Source: Rotaria sordida
Lineage: Eukaryota > Rotifera > Eurotatoria > Philodinida > Philodinidae
NCBI GenBank assembly: GCA_905250125.1
Contig: CAJNOL010000465.1
Location: 1-64,000 of the forward strand
Length of the DNA: 64,000 bases
Reading direction: 5' to 3'
Within the stretch, counting starts at the first letter, position 1, and each line of letters opens with the position of its first letter. Below the pieces are notes generated by a model. That model had not been told where the DNA came from. It saw nothing but the letters and a program-made list of their open reading frames with translations, and made no database searches. A program made the translations under genes and the position numbers. Below are positions 1-11,976 of this stretch, piece after piece.

Positions 1-979
1 TAATAAATGTTGCTCGTGGTGGAATAATTGATGAAAAAAGTCTTATTCATGGTCTTAATTCTGGTCAATGTGGTGGTGCTGCTCTTGATGTATTTGAACA
101 AGAACCACCTACTGATTTGAAACTTCTTCAACATCCATTAGTTATATGTACACCTCATTTAGGTGCAAGTACTCGTGAAGCACAAAAACGTGTAGCTATT
201 GAATTAGCTCAACAAATAATTGATTTTAAACAAGGACATTCATTATTTGGTGTTGTTAATGGATCAGCAGTTACATCACAATTTGCACAAGGTAATAGAG
301 CTATTTTATTACTTTCAAAACGATTAGGACAAATTATTGGAGCATCATCAATATCAACACCAACTCAAATTTCACTTTCATTTAATCGTATGTTAAATAT
401 AATAATTAATCAAAATAAAAGAAAAAAAAAAAAGAAAGATAATTCTTTTATTTATATTAGATACTGTATCGGATCATTTATTTGAAGCTGTTGAAATTTA
501 TTTTTCTTATGGATATTTACATGAAAAAGGCAATAAACGTGTTAATTTTGTTAATGCTCTTCATTTATTCGAAATTAAAGTATTTAAAATATTGATTAAT
601 TAAAATATTTTTCTTTTTTTATTTATAATTTTAAATAATATTTATTTTAATTTAGATGAAAAGAATTGTTGATAAAAATCAAGAATTAAATAATGTATTA
701 GTTGTTCGTATATCCGGTGATAGTAAAATAAAAGAATTATCTGGTATTATTTCTGGCGATCATTTATGGTTAGATTGTATAAATCAATGTCGTTTTATTG
801 CTCATGTGCCACTCGATGATGAAAATACTCATGTTGTTGTTCGACCAATAAAAGGATCATTTATGGATTATCTTCGTGACAATACATCACAATTAAATAA
901 TCGAATATCGGCTGTTTTTGATACAACACCTTCAACAGGAAATATTCAAGATGAACGTTGGTGTGCCCTACTTTTATAA
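1..979 (+). CDS. PHGDH: D-3-phosphoglycerate dehydrogenase, C-terminal part (5' end outside window)
   Basis: Catalyses the NAD-dependent first step of serine synthesis from 3-phosphoglycerate. Exons read 3-387, 461-579 and 656-979; the first codon begins at base 3. Two short introns (388-460, 580-655) have GT-AG ends and keep the frame, giving 276 codons including the TAA at 977-979. The first exon holds the family core: NVARGGIIDE, then GGAALDVFEQEPP, then the catalytic-His segment CTPHLGASTREAQ. These are typical of the nucleotide-binding domain of D-2-hydroxyacid dehydrogenases. The rest matches the poorly conserved C-terminal regulatory part of animal PHGDH in layout only. The substrate-binding and first Rossmann segments lie upstream of base 1. 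A related 2-hydroxyacid dehydrogenase is possible, but the long C-terminal extension favours PHGDH. Confidence 0.88.
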
Positions 980-1462
980 AACAAAAACAAAATAAAAAAG
1001 AAAAGAAAGAAAAAAGAATGTTTTTTAAAGGAAAGATAAAATAATCAGGATCAGCTAAATTTGTTTTTTTTCTTGTTGCTTTGATTGATTTCAGATTGAC
1101 TATTAAATAACTGATTTATATTTATATTCAATTAACTATTCAAACTGTCAGAGACAATATGCGGAGGGTTGTCAAACATCCGGAAATTGTTCACTTTACC
1201 TAAAGTTCGCTAGTGAATACAAGGATTTTACTAGTCAATGAAAATAACACCAAATTTATGTCACACTGATAGTATAGACAACTTTTCTATTTCTCATTGG
1301 AACTTTATTTTTACTCAGCGGATTTTAGATGGACTTTACTATCTCATATATGTATATATAATAAATTTATCCATTTGCTTTAAACTTATTTAAATTTCTC
1401 TTATATTTATTTGAATGAATCAGTACTGCTGGAGTATTTATATTTTGCTTTTTCTATAATTA
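980..1462. other. Intergenic, no gene seen
   Basis: AT-rich sequence following the PHGDH stop codon. It should contain the 3' untranslated region; no further coding signal or repeat was recognised. Confidence 0.5.
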
Positions 1463-2168
1463 TAGTCTGTTTAAAAAGTCCGTGCATGTGACTGTTTTTT
1501 GAATAACTCGAGAATGCAAGCAGCTAGAGACTTGCACTTTTCACCAATCGAAAGAGGATGAGTTAGGGGGTCTTTCTCTCTGATAATGTCTCAAATGAAA
1601 TTCTTTTAAAAGTGATCATCTTTGAAAAATATAGAAAATAATCCATGAAAGTGACATAGAATATACATGAAGTTTCGATAATGACCTTTGATTTGGATAG
1701 AGGGAGTCCAGATCTATATTTCAAAAGATAATAGACTTTCTTACGTTTCATTACATATTCGTCGAAGTATTCGGCTGTTATGACAAAAAATGCAAAAACG
1801 TAGTAAAACATCAGGAAAACTGCCTATTATTTGTGCATGTAAGTACATGATTTCATTTGGTAAACATTAGAATGCAATTAGAGAGCCATTTCCGTTGCAT
1901 ATTGAACTATAGATCTGAACTCTCTCTATCGAAATCAAAGGTCATTATCGAAACTTCATGTATATTCTATGTCACTTTCATGGATTATTTTATTTTCGAT
2001 ATTTTTCAAAGATGATCACTTTTAAAAGAATTTCGTCTGAGACATTATCAGAGAGAAAGACCCCCTAACTCATTCTCTTTCGATTGGTGAAAAGCACAGG
2101 CCTCTAGCTGTTTGCGTTCTCGAATTATTCAAAAAACAGTCAGATGCACAGACTTTTTAAACAGACTA
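1463..2168. mobile_element. Foldback (MITE-like) element with TA target duplication
   Basis: Two arms of about 260 bases (roughly 1463-1725 and 1905-2168) are reverse complements with scattered mismatches, separated by a spacer of about 180 bases. The outermost bases read TAGTCTGTTTAAAAAGT on the left and its complement on the right. Both ends abut a TA dinucleotide (1461-1462 and 2169-2170), as expected of Tc1/mariner-type insertion. There is no transposase reading frame, so it is a non-autonomous element. A small open frame on the minus strand in the left arm has no coding character. Confidence 0.8.
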
Positions 2169-2170
2169 TA

Positions 2171-3146
2171 CTGATATTTCATTAGGTATACATAGTCTCA
2201 TAGATATTTCCATATTTGTAAATGAAAATCTTATCATTATCTTTATAAGAAAAGAATTGATAATATCATGAATTGAAGCAAATAAGTTAAACAATCAAAA
2301 CGACTCAAACTATTAAAAAGACTTATTTACAATTTATCAATTGATATTTGTATAGTTTTTGTTTCGTTCTGCTTAAAAGTGGAGAAAAATCTCTAAAATC
2401 TACAGATAAACGATTTGTTCATAACTTTTTCAGAAAAAAATCTTCTCACTTGGAACTTATTTTTTACTATACATAAAAATTGTCAACATAAATCATTTTA
2501 AAAGTTAATGTTATTTCTAATACTTGTGTAATGTTTTGTCTATTGTCGATCATCATATTTGTTGAGATACATATTTATTTATTTATATTGAAAGCTTTTG
2601 CTCGTCTCAATTCCATAGAATAATATTTTAGAATATTATTTAAATTATTTTCTGCAGCCGTTTAGAGTTTTAATATAATAAATTTCATGGTTTCTTCTTC
2701 TACCATTATCGGAGAATAGACCTATTTAGAACTTGATGGCTTTACCTCAAATAATGACCATTAATAACTTTGAAAATATAATTAATTTTGACAACATAAT
2801 TTCATTTTTTTATGAAAAAAACAAATAAGTCCGCCATGAAAAGGTTAAAAGGACAGTTAAAGTTATTGGCAAAATATTAGTCTGAATTTTGCACATTATA
2901 TTCTAGAGGATCTATTCAATGAATTTAACATAAGATATAATGTTAAAAAATGTCAAGTCCTATTTCTCTTGAAGAAAAAGGTTACTGAAAAAAGACGTTT
3001 TTTTCTTAGGAAACGATAGGGCTTATTCTCTTCTATTGAATTGTATATAATTTATTTTTATAAGACACTCATAAACGAAATGATAGAAGAGAAAAGAGAA
3101 ATATCCTTAGAAAAAAGTCTTCACTTTTCCTGAAATTGAGAATAAT
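2171..3146. other. Intergenic, AT-rich, with one small hairpin
   Basis: No gene recognised. Bases about 2996-3035 and 3082-3117 form a short inverted repeat (both arms carry a TCTCTTCTAT-type core). It may be a degraded outer part of the foldback that follows. Confidence 0.4.
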
Positions 3147-3675
3147 GATTCCTTTGATGACTCTTCGATAAAGAGGTTCTGAAAAAAATATTTTTTTTAT
3201 TAGTTTATAGGAAATTTTCTCCTCTTTCAATCAGTGTACAATTTGTGTTTGTTACACATTCGTAAATGAAATTATACGAAAGAAAACGAGAAAGATTCGC
3301 AGAATAGATTTTCAATTTTTATATGAATTCGTCAAAAGTATATTGTTAGACAAAAATGAATTCGAATTTTATTGACTGATTAAAAAGATCTTGTGAACCA
3401 GTGATTACTTTGACTTTTATGAAATCGTTAAAAATATTCTATAAAACAACAAATAATTATAATAAGATCTCATCTGCAAGATGCTTTTGACGAATTCATA
3501 TACAAAATAACATAATTTATTCCACAAATCTTCTTCTTTTTTTTTTTGTCTTGCTTTACTTACTAATGTGTGACAAACATAAATCGTACACTGTTCGAAA
3601 TAGGAGAAAATTTTCTATCAATTGGTAAAAAAATATTCTTTTCAGAAGTTATTTATCGAAGAGAAAGAAGGATCT
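3147..3675. repeat. Imperfect inverted repeat (foldback)
   Basis: The arms 3147-3345 and 3480-3675 are reverse complements. The best-conserved blocks are GGAAATTTTCTCCT against AGGAGAAAATTTTC, and TATGAATTCGTCAAAAG against CTTTTGACGAATTCATA. The spacer is about 135 bases. No reading frame and no clear target duplication were found, so only the repeat itself is claimed; an old foldback transposon is the likely origin. Confidence 0.7.
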
Positions 3676-4908
3676 AAATATAATGGAATTAGTTTTCTAT
3701 GATATGTTATTCTATGAACTAACTGATATCTAGTGTTGACCGATTACATTTAATGACGTTGATTTTCCATTGAAGCAGATCGTCATCAATCATAAACTAC
3801 ACTAAAATAGTATTTAAGTCATTCTTGTAATCAACATCCACTTGAGACTAATGTGGTTCTAGACGAAAAGAATAATGATGGGATGGAGGGAGAAGACTTT
3901 TGCCCATGGGTGTATTACTGATGAATATCTAACCTAATTCCTTTTCTTTTTCAGACAAAATAATTTGGTTTTTTTTTTTTCAAAAAAAACCTAGGAAAAA
4001 GAATTCCACTTATCCATAGAGAATCTGTTCCATTTAAGAATAAAAAATGTAATAGAAAATTTTTGAAGGATAAATGTCGAATGCAAGAAAAGTTTCATAT
4101 GATAAAATAAAGATGATTTCTTTTCCTAACCATATTGATGTTAACATTTGTTATTTTATTTGTATTTAGTTTTGTTTATAATTCAGGCGAAATAATCTAC
4201 TAAAATCTTGTTAAATATCCGAACAATAAAATAAAATCGAAATATGATTAATAAAATCAAATACTTGAAATATATTAATATTATTCTGTTAATTTAATTA
4301 ACAGAAATGATAATCATGATCAGGAAATCTAATGAAATTATTTTACTTATTGAATATCTATGAAAAGTGAATAAAAAAAATTTATCTAGATGATTAATTT
4401 TCAATTCATTTTTATTTATTATTTAGTCTGAAATTATTTTATTGAATAAACATATATTAAATATTATCTTTAATAATAAATCGAAAATAAAATAATCGAT
4501 TATTTTAGTTGAATATTTATTTTGTTTATTTTTAATTTAAGATTTTTTTTTTGAAATTTGATTTATTTTCATATTTTGCTCGTTTTTGTTGAATATATTT
4601 TTCAAATAAGAAAAAATTAAAATTAAAAGACAGAATATCTTTATTATTTAAGGTCATTGTTTAAATAAAAGAGATATTTGTCTATAAAGAAAAGAGATAA
4701 AGAAAGTTCGAATCAGGTATTGTCTTGAATAAAACGATTATTCAGATGATTTTGTCTCGAATCTTGTTCTTTCATTGTTTTTTCTTCATTTATTTGTGGC
4801 CAACATAAATGCCGATTGAAAAATACAAAACATTTTGTTGGAATTCCTTTTTGTTATATTAAAAATAATAAACAGAATAAAATAATGAAAAAAAAAAGAT
4901 AAATAATT
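3676..4908. other. Intergenic, no gene seen
   Basis: AT-rich sequence with homopolymer runs. It contains the presumed 3' untranslated region of the minus-strand peptide gene at 4909-5076. No other feature was recognised. Confidence 0.4.
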
Positions 4909-5076
4909 CTACAAACTTTGTTGATTTGATGTACATAAATATGTGTTTATGCAAGGTTCGGTGAAATATCGTTTACCAATTCTAAGAAATGTGTGATATC
5001 GTCCAAGTTTCGGAATGTGATAAGATGGAGAGACAAGTGGAATCGATATAAGTAGTACAAGAATAAGAAGAAACAT
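4909..5076 (-). CDS. Candidate secreted neuropeptide precursor (55 residues)
   Basis: A single-exon frame from ATG (5076-5074) to TAG (4911-4909). Residues 1-17 (MFLLILVLLISIPLVSP) form a textbook signal peptide. The mature part begins with a segment that ends in YHTFLRIGKR (residues 27-36). GKR is the usual signal for dibasic cleavage plus C-terminal amidation, so the predicted product ends in FLRI-amide. An upstream GR at residues 25-26 could be an extra cleavage site. After GKR comes a 19-residue tail, YFTEPCINTYLCTSNQQSL, with two cysteines five residues apart that could close a disulfide. The amide end resembles FMRFamide-like and myosuppressin-type peptides; a short two-Cys tail also recalls luqin-type precursors, although the spacing differs. 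The specific family is not assigned. The product would be secreted and act on a receptor. It lies about 370 bases beyond the end of the ELAV-like gene on the same strand. Confidence 0.68.
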   Translation of the reverse strand: MFLLILVLLISIPLVSPSYHIPKLGRYHTFLRIGKRYFTEPCINTYLCTSNQQSL

Positions 5077-5446
5077 TTTCTAGTATTACTGATTCTAGGA
5101 CGCATTCATTGATGATTCTACTGGAATCATATATAGTCAATTATATCGGAGCGCAAATCACACGACTAATCAGGTTTAAGATAAAGATAGAGAGAGAAAG
5201 AAAGAATAAAATGAAACAAGTTTATAGCCGATGAGTCGATCGATCATGGACGGACAAGTGGGCATATGACATCATCAGTATTTTATTCTGATCGAATAAT
5301 CAAAGGATGGAAAGAAGAACACATCCTTTTTCATATCCGGCTTTTCTCCTTGTTCTTGTTCTTCTTGTTTTATTTAGCCTCTAGCACGAGATTGGAACGA
5401 TCAGATTTATTGATAAAGAAAAAAAGAACACAAAACAGAAATGTAT
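5077..5446. other. Intergenic between two minus-strand genes
   Basis: Should hold the promoter of the peptide gene and the 3' untranslated region of the RRM gene. A plus-strand open frame at 5266-5457 looks like chance sequence. Confidence 0.4.
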
Positions 5447-6329
5447 TTATGTCTTAAATCGAACTTGTAATTGTCGACCATGGAATGGAGTTGCATTTAA
5501 ACTTTGAACTGCCATCTGAGCTTCTTGATATTGTTCCATGGCGACAAATGCATATCTATTTAAATATATTAATTCATTAAAAATTAAAACAAAAAAAAAA
5601 AAACAATAAAATATTTACCCTTTGCATAAACCCGTATTAAAATCAATAATAATATCAACACGAAGAACACGTCCAAATGGTTGAAATAAAGCATAAATTT
5701 CTTCTTGAGTAGCTCTTTGTCCAATTCCATAAATATAAACAACATGACCACCTTTAGGTGATTCAGGTGGTATAACTTGTTGACCATATTCTCCATAAAC
5801 AGCTTGTTGTGTACCTGGTGGTCCATAAGATGTTTGTTGAGGTGTACCATAATAACCAGCATACATATCAGCTTGTTGTTGATAATGATGAGGAAGACCA
5901 AATGGATTTCCAAAAGCTCCATATGATGTTTGTGCTGCAGCAACAGCAGCTGCAACTCCATTATTCCATTGACCTTGAAGTTGAGATGCATTACGTGCTT
6001 GATAACCAGCTTGTTGAGCACCTAATGGATCATAACGATTACTTCCATAATTTCTTTGTTGTTTCAATTTATATGAATTTGTTCCTGATGGATTTTGATT
6101 ATTTCCATTTGAATTAACTGATTGACCACCACCACCACCACCACCACCACCACTATAAGAATTAATCGATGGACGATTTGTTGTTACAGTTGTTGATATT
6201 TGATGTTGAGGATAAGATTCATTTCTTTGTTCATTGGATTGTTGCGTTGAATATTCTCCTCCTGCTCCTCCTCCTGTATAATCACTTGTACTACTTGTTT
6301 GTTGTTGCGATTTTGTTGCACCGTTGTCC
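5447..6329 (-). CDS. ELAV/Hu-like RNA-binding protein, 3' exons (start not found)
   Basis: Two exons: 6329-5619 and 5555-5447, joined by a 63-base GT-AG intron, TAA at 5449-5447. The 273 readable codons start mid-gene, because the first base of the 6329 exon completes a codon begun upstream. The N-terminal 180 residues are low-complexity, rich in Gln, Asn, Ser, Tyr and Gly, with a run of nine glycines encoded by (CCA)n on the plus strand at about 6131-6157. The last 80 or so residues form one RRM: RNP2 reads VYIYGI, RNP1 reads KGYAFVAM and spans the intron, and the end LQVRFKT is like the third RRM of ELAV/Hu proteins. The protein should bind AU- or U-rich RNA. RRM1 and RRM2 were not found upstream. 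A short ATG followed directly by GTAAGTA on the minus strand at about 7449 is a possible first exon, but its phase does not join cleanly. Confidence 0.75.
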
Positions 6330-9300
6330 CTTTAATCAAAAGAAATTTTATTTTAGTTTTTCGAAAAAGATTTTTTTTTGTTTTTTATTTTTAAATGAAT
6401 GAGAATTTGATTTAAAAAAGAAAAACAAAATAAAATAAATAAAAACGCGATTTGGGAAAAAATGGAATAATCTCACTTTTTCTCATAATTTCTCCTATTT
6501 TCTAACTCACATAATTGGGAGCGGCTTTGTAGACTCGCTTAGTCACAGCGAAAGATTTGATAGAATAAAAGAGGAGACAAAAATCTAAAAATAGAGGAAA
6601 AAAAAAAGCCCAAAAAAAAAAAAAAAAAGAAAAATAAAAAAAATTTTCTTATAAAAATGTAAAATAGGGACTATTTTTTGATTACCCGTTATTAATTTGA
6701 ATAAAATCTAGAAAAAGAAAAATGTTAATTATTGATTTGATATTTAATATATTAATTAATCATCATCATCATTGATAAACATATAACATCAAATTTATTT
6801 ATTTCCATTTTTATAATTTTAAATAAATGAGCTGTTTTTTTTTTTTTTTAACATATTGAATAAATAATTTTGTTTTATTTATTTCATTGTTTTATCTCAA
6901 TATAATATATAAATATCATTGTTTTTATTAAAATATATTCATCAAAAATAACACAACATAAATAATAATTTCAATGACAAATAAAGTAAATAAACAACTA
7001 GGAAGTTTTTATTTTCTTTTTGCTTTTTTGTTTATTAACCATCAATGTAATTCATTTTAATTCGATAATTAAAGGAAAAAAGTCAATGATCAATTTAATT
7101 TCTTAATTAGATTGAAAAAAAGATAATTGACAATCGATTAATAACATGCATCTTATTGTGAACAATCATTAAGAACTAGTTTTTTTTTTTCAATCAATTA
7201 ACAAAACAAATTCAGCCATGTTGATTCATCACTGTGTGTCTTGTCCTCCCTTTATTCTTTGTCCGAATAAAGATGTCACTACATATAGACACTAAATTTT
7301 TTTTTCTTCTTTTATTCATTTTATATTTATAAATTAAATATTTGAAAATAAAAGAATTTATTTCTAATACTGATTTATGGGAGTTTTTTTTGTTTATTCC
7401 ATTGATCTAATCAAATAAAAAATCGTCGTTTACAATATTCTACTTACCATAAATGTTTTGATAAAAAGATTTTCTCTGTGATGCATTTTATTTAACGATA
7501 ACAAAATCTATTTTTAATTTTATAATCTATTTAGAAAAAAAAAAAAACAAAATAAGAAATAAATGGAAAAATGTCAGTCAAAAAAATCTATTTGATTATA
7601 TCAGCATAGAATTTTTTAATAATTCAATTTACTAAAAATAAACATTGAGACCGTTGCCTTTGAAAATATAGAAATATGATTAATTATTAAGCTCATTACG
7701 AAATCGATGATAGAAACTAAACAAGTGAAGAACTTTTTTGAGAATTAAGACAGCATGAAATGAATATTTGAAGTTATTTATATTGTTTCCGTTAATATCC
7801 TTGTCGTTGCTCTTTTATGTCAAGTCAACAGGCCGGAAAAGAAATAATCTCTGAGAATTTGCTGACATATAGATATAAATAATGTTTTTCTCCAATATTC
7901 TCGAAAGTACAATTAGAAAGTTTTTCTGTACGGAAAAAGTAATGAATATAGAATGATAGTTGATCTAACAACTCTTTTATCTTTAGTTTTAGTGATATTT
8001 TATCAAGTTTTACTTCTGAAGAGTTTTCTTTTTCAGACAATCGTCACAATGATGACCACTCTCACCAACAAATATTTTAAACAATTCTCATAACTGGTAT
8101 TTAACCACACTTTTATTTTTCGAATGAAAATCCAGTTGAGAAAAAATATGAATAGATTCTCCTAATCTTGGTCAATTCTGAATCTTTTTCCTGAGTTAAA
8201 TAGTTCGCATCTTAGTAAAAAAAAAAACCAAAAATCCAACATGCATTAATCTTATATATTTGTCAATGTAATTGACGATATCTGATTCCTAGTTATGTCC
8301 TATATAACCAATATATTCTCCATTGAAAAAATGATTATCATCTGAATAAGTATCCTGATAAGAAAAATGAATGTATCTCAATTAAATGTTTGTCTGTTGT
8401 GATGATAATGTGTAGCTGATGGATTGATTGTTACAATCATTTGGATTTTTTTTTGTTGTACTTTCCATAATATGTAACCATTTTCGATGATGATACTCAA
8501 ATATGTTTATTATCTGTTTGAGAAGAGAACTTTTTATTATAAAATGAATATATTTAACGTAAATGTAGTTTATGAAGATAAACCTATGCAAATGAAAGAG
8601 ACTTTTTATCAAACGGCGAATAATTATTTTATGTTGAATAATTCTATATTATCTATTTTTATTTTCATAATATTTTTTCATCTTTTAAATAATAAATAAT
8701 AATTTATTATCAATTTAGATAAAATAGTTCGAACTAATATGTTAATTATATATAAAATATTTAGTGTAGTTAATTATGAAAAATAAAAATGAAAAGTATT
8801 TATTTAAATGTTATATAGAAGAGAGAAATAAAAAGCGATTGTTTATAAGTGTTACTAATTAATAATGTGTCAAATGAGAGCAATAAGTCTTCGAATGTGT
8901 TATTATGAAAAAGTGAAGAAAAATGATGATATTTTCCTTTTTTTAAGGTATGTTTTGAGATAGACAAATCTGACAAGATATCATTGTAAATCAATCAATT
9001 ATAAAAATATGTATATCTACAAATAGAATTGTCAGTAGTAGAAAATAGGAAAAAAAAAGAAACGATAATAATCAATGGCTACTGCCTTTCAACCTCAAAT
9101 CTGCATAATATTATAAAAAAAAAAAAATTCATTGACGATGAGAGAATCTTCTGGGACGTAATATGTGATTTGCATTTATAAAGTGACACATCAGCTAAGT
9201 GGCATGAATCTTTAAATCTATTTATGTATTTACTGCAGAACAACATATCTCTACCAGACATGAGAGTTGCTACTTTTCTATCTTAACCGAAAATAATTAT

Positions 9301-10646
9301 TCTTAAAAGAAAAACTAAACTCAAATATCATAAGTATTTCATATCAATATGAAAAAGTTCTCATCTTTTTTATCGAATCGTTTTTTTTTGTAAATTTTTG
9401 TATTTCTTGTTTGTTTAAAAATAAAATTCTTTTTAATCATTTTCGTGTAAAATTATTAAAAATTTCGTATAAACCGAGATTAAATAGATGATAAAATATA
9501 GCACTTCGATTTTCTTATTTCGAATATTTTTATTAATTAATTGAACATTTCTTCGAGTTCATAACTTTGATTGGTTTACTTTTCGCACATACGAAATAAT
9601 TGTTAACATTTTTTTCATATTGAAAATATTCTCAAATTGTTTGAGAATCCTCCAAAAAAACTGAATTTTGGTCAAATTTCGGATTTCTAACTTGTTAGAT
9701 AGAACAATGTATCTACTTTCGAATGCACTATAGTTTAGTGATTTTATGATCAGATTCAAGGATATAACAGGTTCTTTTTTGCGCCTCAAATTTCTCCGCC
9801 ATTTTAAATCCTAGAAAGCTAAGCTTAATGTCAAAATGAAGAGCTAGATTTTTCGATTTCTTCATTAATGTTTATAAAAAACTAACTGTTTTCGATCTAT
9901 ACCCCTGGGATTTTTCATATTTCGTCAGAGGAGTTTTCGAAAAATATAAGCTAAAAGAATATCGAAAATCGGTCCCTATTAAGTTGTAATACCATATCTT
10001 GGCTACATTTTAAAATTAGTCAAAATTTTCCAGGATTTGAAATAGCGGTGAAATTTCTGACGTAGAGAAACGTAAGTTTTGACCCCTAATCTTAAGCTAA
10101 CTTTTGATAGACTCAATCTATCGAGTTGAAATTTTGACTATGAGGTGTCTAATTCTACTAGAAAATTTATCGAGATTGAATGATCGAAAAACAAAATTGT
10201 TTTTGCGGTAAATACTTGAAATGTTAATTATTAGAAGAAAAACAATCTTTATTTGTCTACGTTTTTTTTTTATGTATAAGCCATATGTTTGTTGATGGAA
10301 AATGTCGACATCAAGGAACAAACATTTGACAACAGGATTCCTTCGTTAAGAATATGACATTAATCACATTCTTATCGTAGATAATGTAAGATGTCTCAAA
10401 TCAATTATTTTTCATTGATATTCTTTAACAGAAATAAAAAGAAGAAGAAGAAAAAAAAACGAAAAATTCTATAATTCCTTTTGAAAAATATATTCATAAT
10501 AAATTTATGATAATAAGCAAATGAAAATCTCTAATGAATAGGAATAATATAAATTAAAAAAAGAAATATACAACATAATTAATAATAAAACTAATATTTG
10601 TAAATAAATTATTTATTTTAATGATAAAAGTTTGAAAAAAGATATA
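6330..10646. other. Long intergenic or intronic stretch, no clear gene
   Basis: About 4.3 kb of AT-rich DNA with many A and T runs. It separates the RRM gene from the GPCR on the same strand and probably contains the missing 5' exons and promoter of the RRM gene. Several open frames of 60-76 codons (for example 7825-8040, 9559-9789 and 10118-10321 on the minus strand) show no recognisable protein and no coding-like codon use. Confidence 0.4.
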
Positions 10647-11976
10647 TTAAACTCGTTGTGGTTGATTTGTACGAGCATTTTTTTTTAATAAATGTTGGAC
10701 ATAACGACGAGGACAAAGAAGTTTCATAAATGCCAAACGAAATTCTCGTGATGTTAATGAATAAACAAGAAAATTAAGCTAAAATAAAAAAACTAAATAG
10801 ATATTTTCTATATTTATATAAAACATACAGCTGAATTGGTATAACCAAGCCAAGTAAAAAGACGAAAAAGTTGTTGTTCAAAATTTTTAAAATGAATATG
10901 AAAAACTCCGGTAAGAACAAGAAAAACAAAAAATGGTAACCAACAAGCAATAAATACACCCATAACAAATCCTAAAACTTTTGTTGCTTTATGTTCACGT
11001 GAAAATCGTGACCAATTTCTTGTATTATGAATTTTACGTAAACGATTTAAAATTAATATTGGAAATGATCTATGACTAAGACGATGATGTGTTGGTACAA
11101 TTGGTGGAAGTGATGGAGATCGACAATATTTTCCCCGATGAATTCTTAATGTTATTGTTTCTGGTGTATTAGATATCGCATTAACATTTTCAATTGTTTT
11201 TATTGGTGGTATATCTCGATTTTTTTTTACTATTCGAAAACAAAATCTAGCTACGATTGGTGACGATTGATATGCTTCACCACTTGTTGTTCTTTTATAG
11301 CCTTGTCGTAATGCTGTCATTTGTCTACGAGCAAATATTAATATTCGTCCATAAACAAATACCATTATAACTAGTGGAATATAAAAAGAAACTAAAGATG
11401 ATACTATAATAAACATTGGATCAGAAGGAAATTCACATCGATCATTTTTTGTTTCATTTAAGAAATTTTTATTAGATTCTAAAATAAAAAAAAAATTGTT
11501 ATCTTTTATTTAAAATATAATTAATATATCTAACCTAATAAATTAGTTCTTCCTCCTAAAATAATTATTGTTGGACCAGCAATAATTCCTGAACAAAACC
11601 ATATAACAGCAATAACAATTGATGAATGACGAGCTATAAATGATCTTGGATATCGAATAGGTGATGTTATTGCTATATATCGATCTAATGCAATAACACA
11701 TAAAGCAAGTATTGATGCTGTTGATGCACCAACATCGGTTATATGCCATAAAAGACATAATAAATGATATGGTGATGGTGATGCTAATTCAAAAAAAATG
11801 GCTAATGGTATAACAATAACTCCAACACAAAGATCAGCAACAGCTAATGAAACAATATAATAATATGTTGGAGAATGAAGTGATGTTTCACGATAAACAG
11901 CTAATATAACAAGAAGATTTCCGACTAAAGTTAAAAAACATACAAATGATAACCACCAAATAGCTGGTAGAATCAT
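10647..11976 (-). CDS. Rhodopsin-like GPCR, biogenic-amine type
   Basis: Three exons, 11976-11535, 11478-10829 and 10778-10647, sum to 1224 bases (407 residues). An in-frame TAG lies two codons before the ATG, so the start is firm and the extracellular N-terminus is very short. Residues: N20 (TM1), D48 in LAVADL (TM2), C74 at the top of TM3, D81 in ITDVGASTAS (the amine-binding Asp of TM3), D98-R99-Y100, the SSLVSFY serines of TM5, CWLPFF in TM6 and WLGYTNSA in TM7. This set marks a dopamine/octopamine/serotonin-like receptor at the plasma membrane; the TM5 and TM6 segments look most like dopamine or adrenergic receptors, but the ligand cannot be fixed. The TM7 NPxxY motif reads N366-F-L-V-Y370, so the proline is lost. 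The third intracellular loop is long and basic. Confidence 0.9.

Noticed and set aside
5266-5457. 63-codon plus-strand frame
   Set aside because: Overlaps the end of the minus-strand RRM gene and its 3' flank, with low-complexity residues.
5584-6402. Open frames in other phases over the RRM gene (5584-6021 minus, 5809-6117 plus, 6169-6402 plus)
   Set aside because: Shadows created by the repeated CAA/CCA codons of the real gene.
7440-7460. ATG followed by GTAAGTA on the minus strand as first exon of the RRM gene
   Set aside because: The phase does not join the acceptor at 6330 with that ATG as start; kept only as a possibility.
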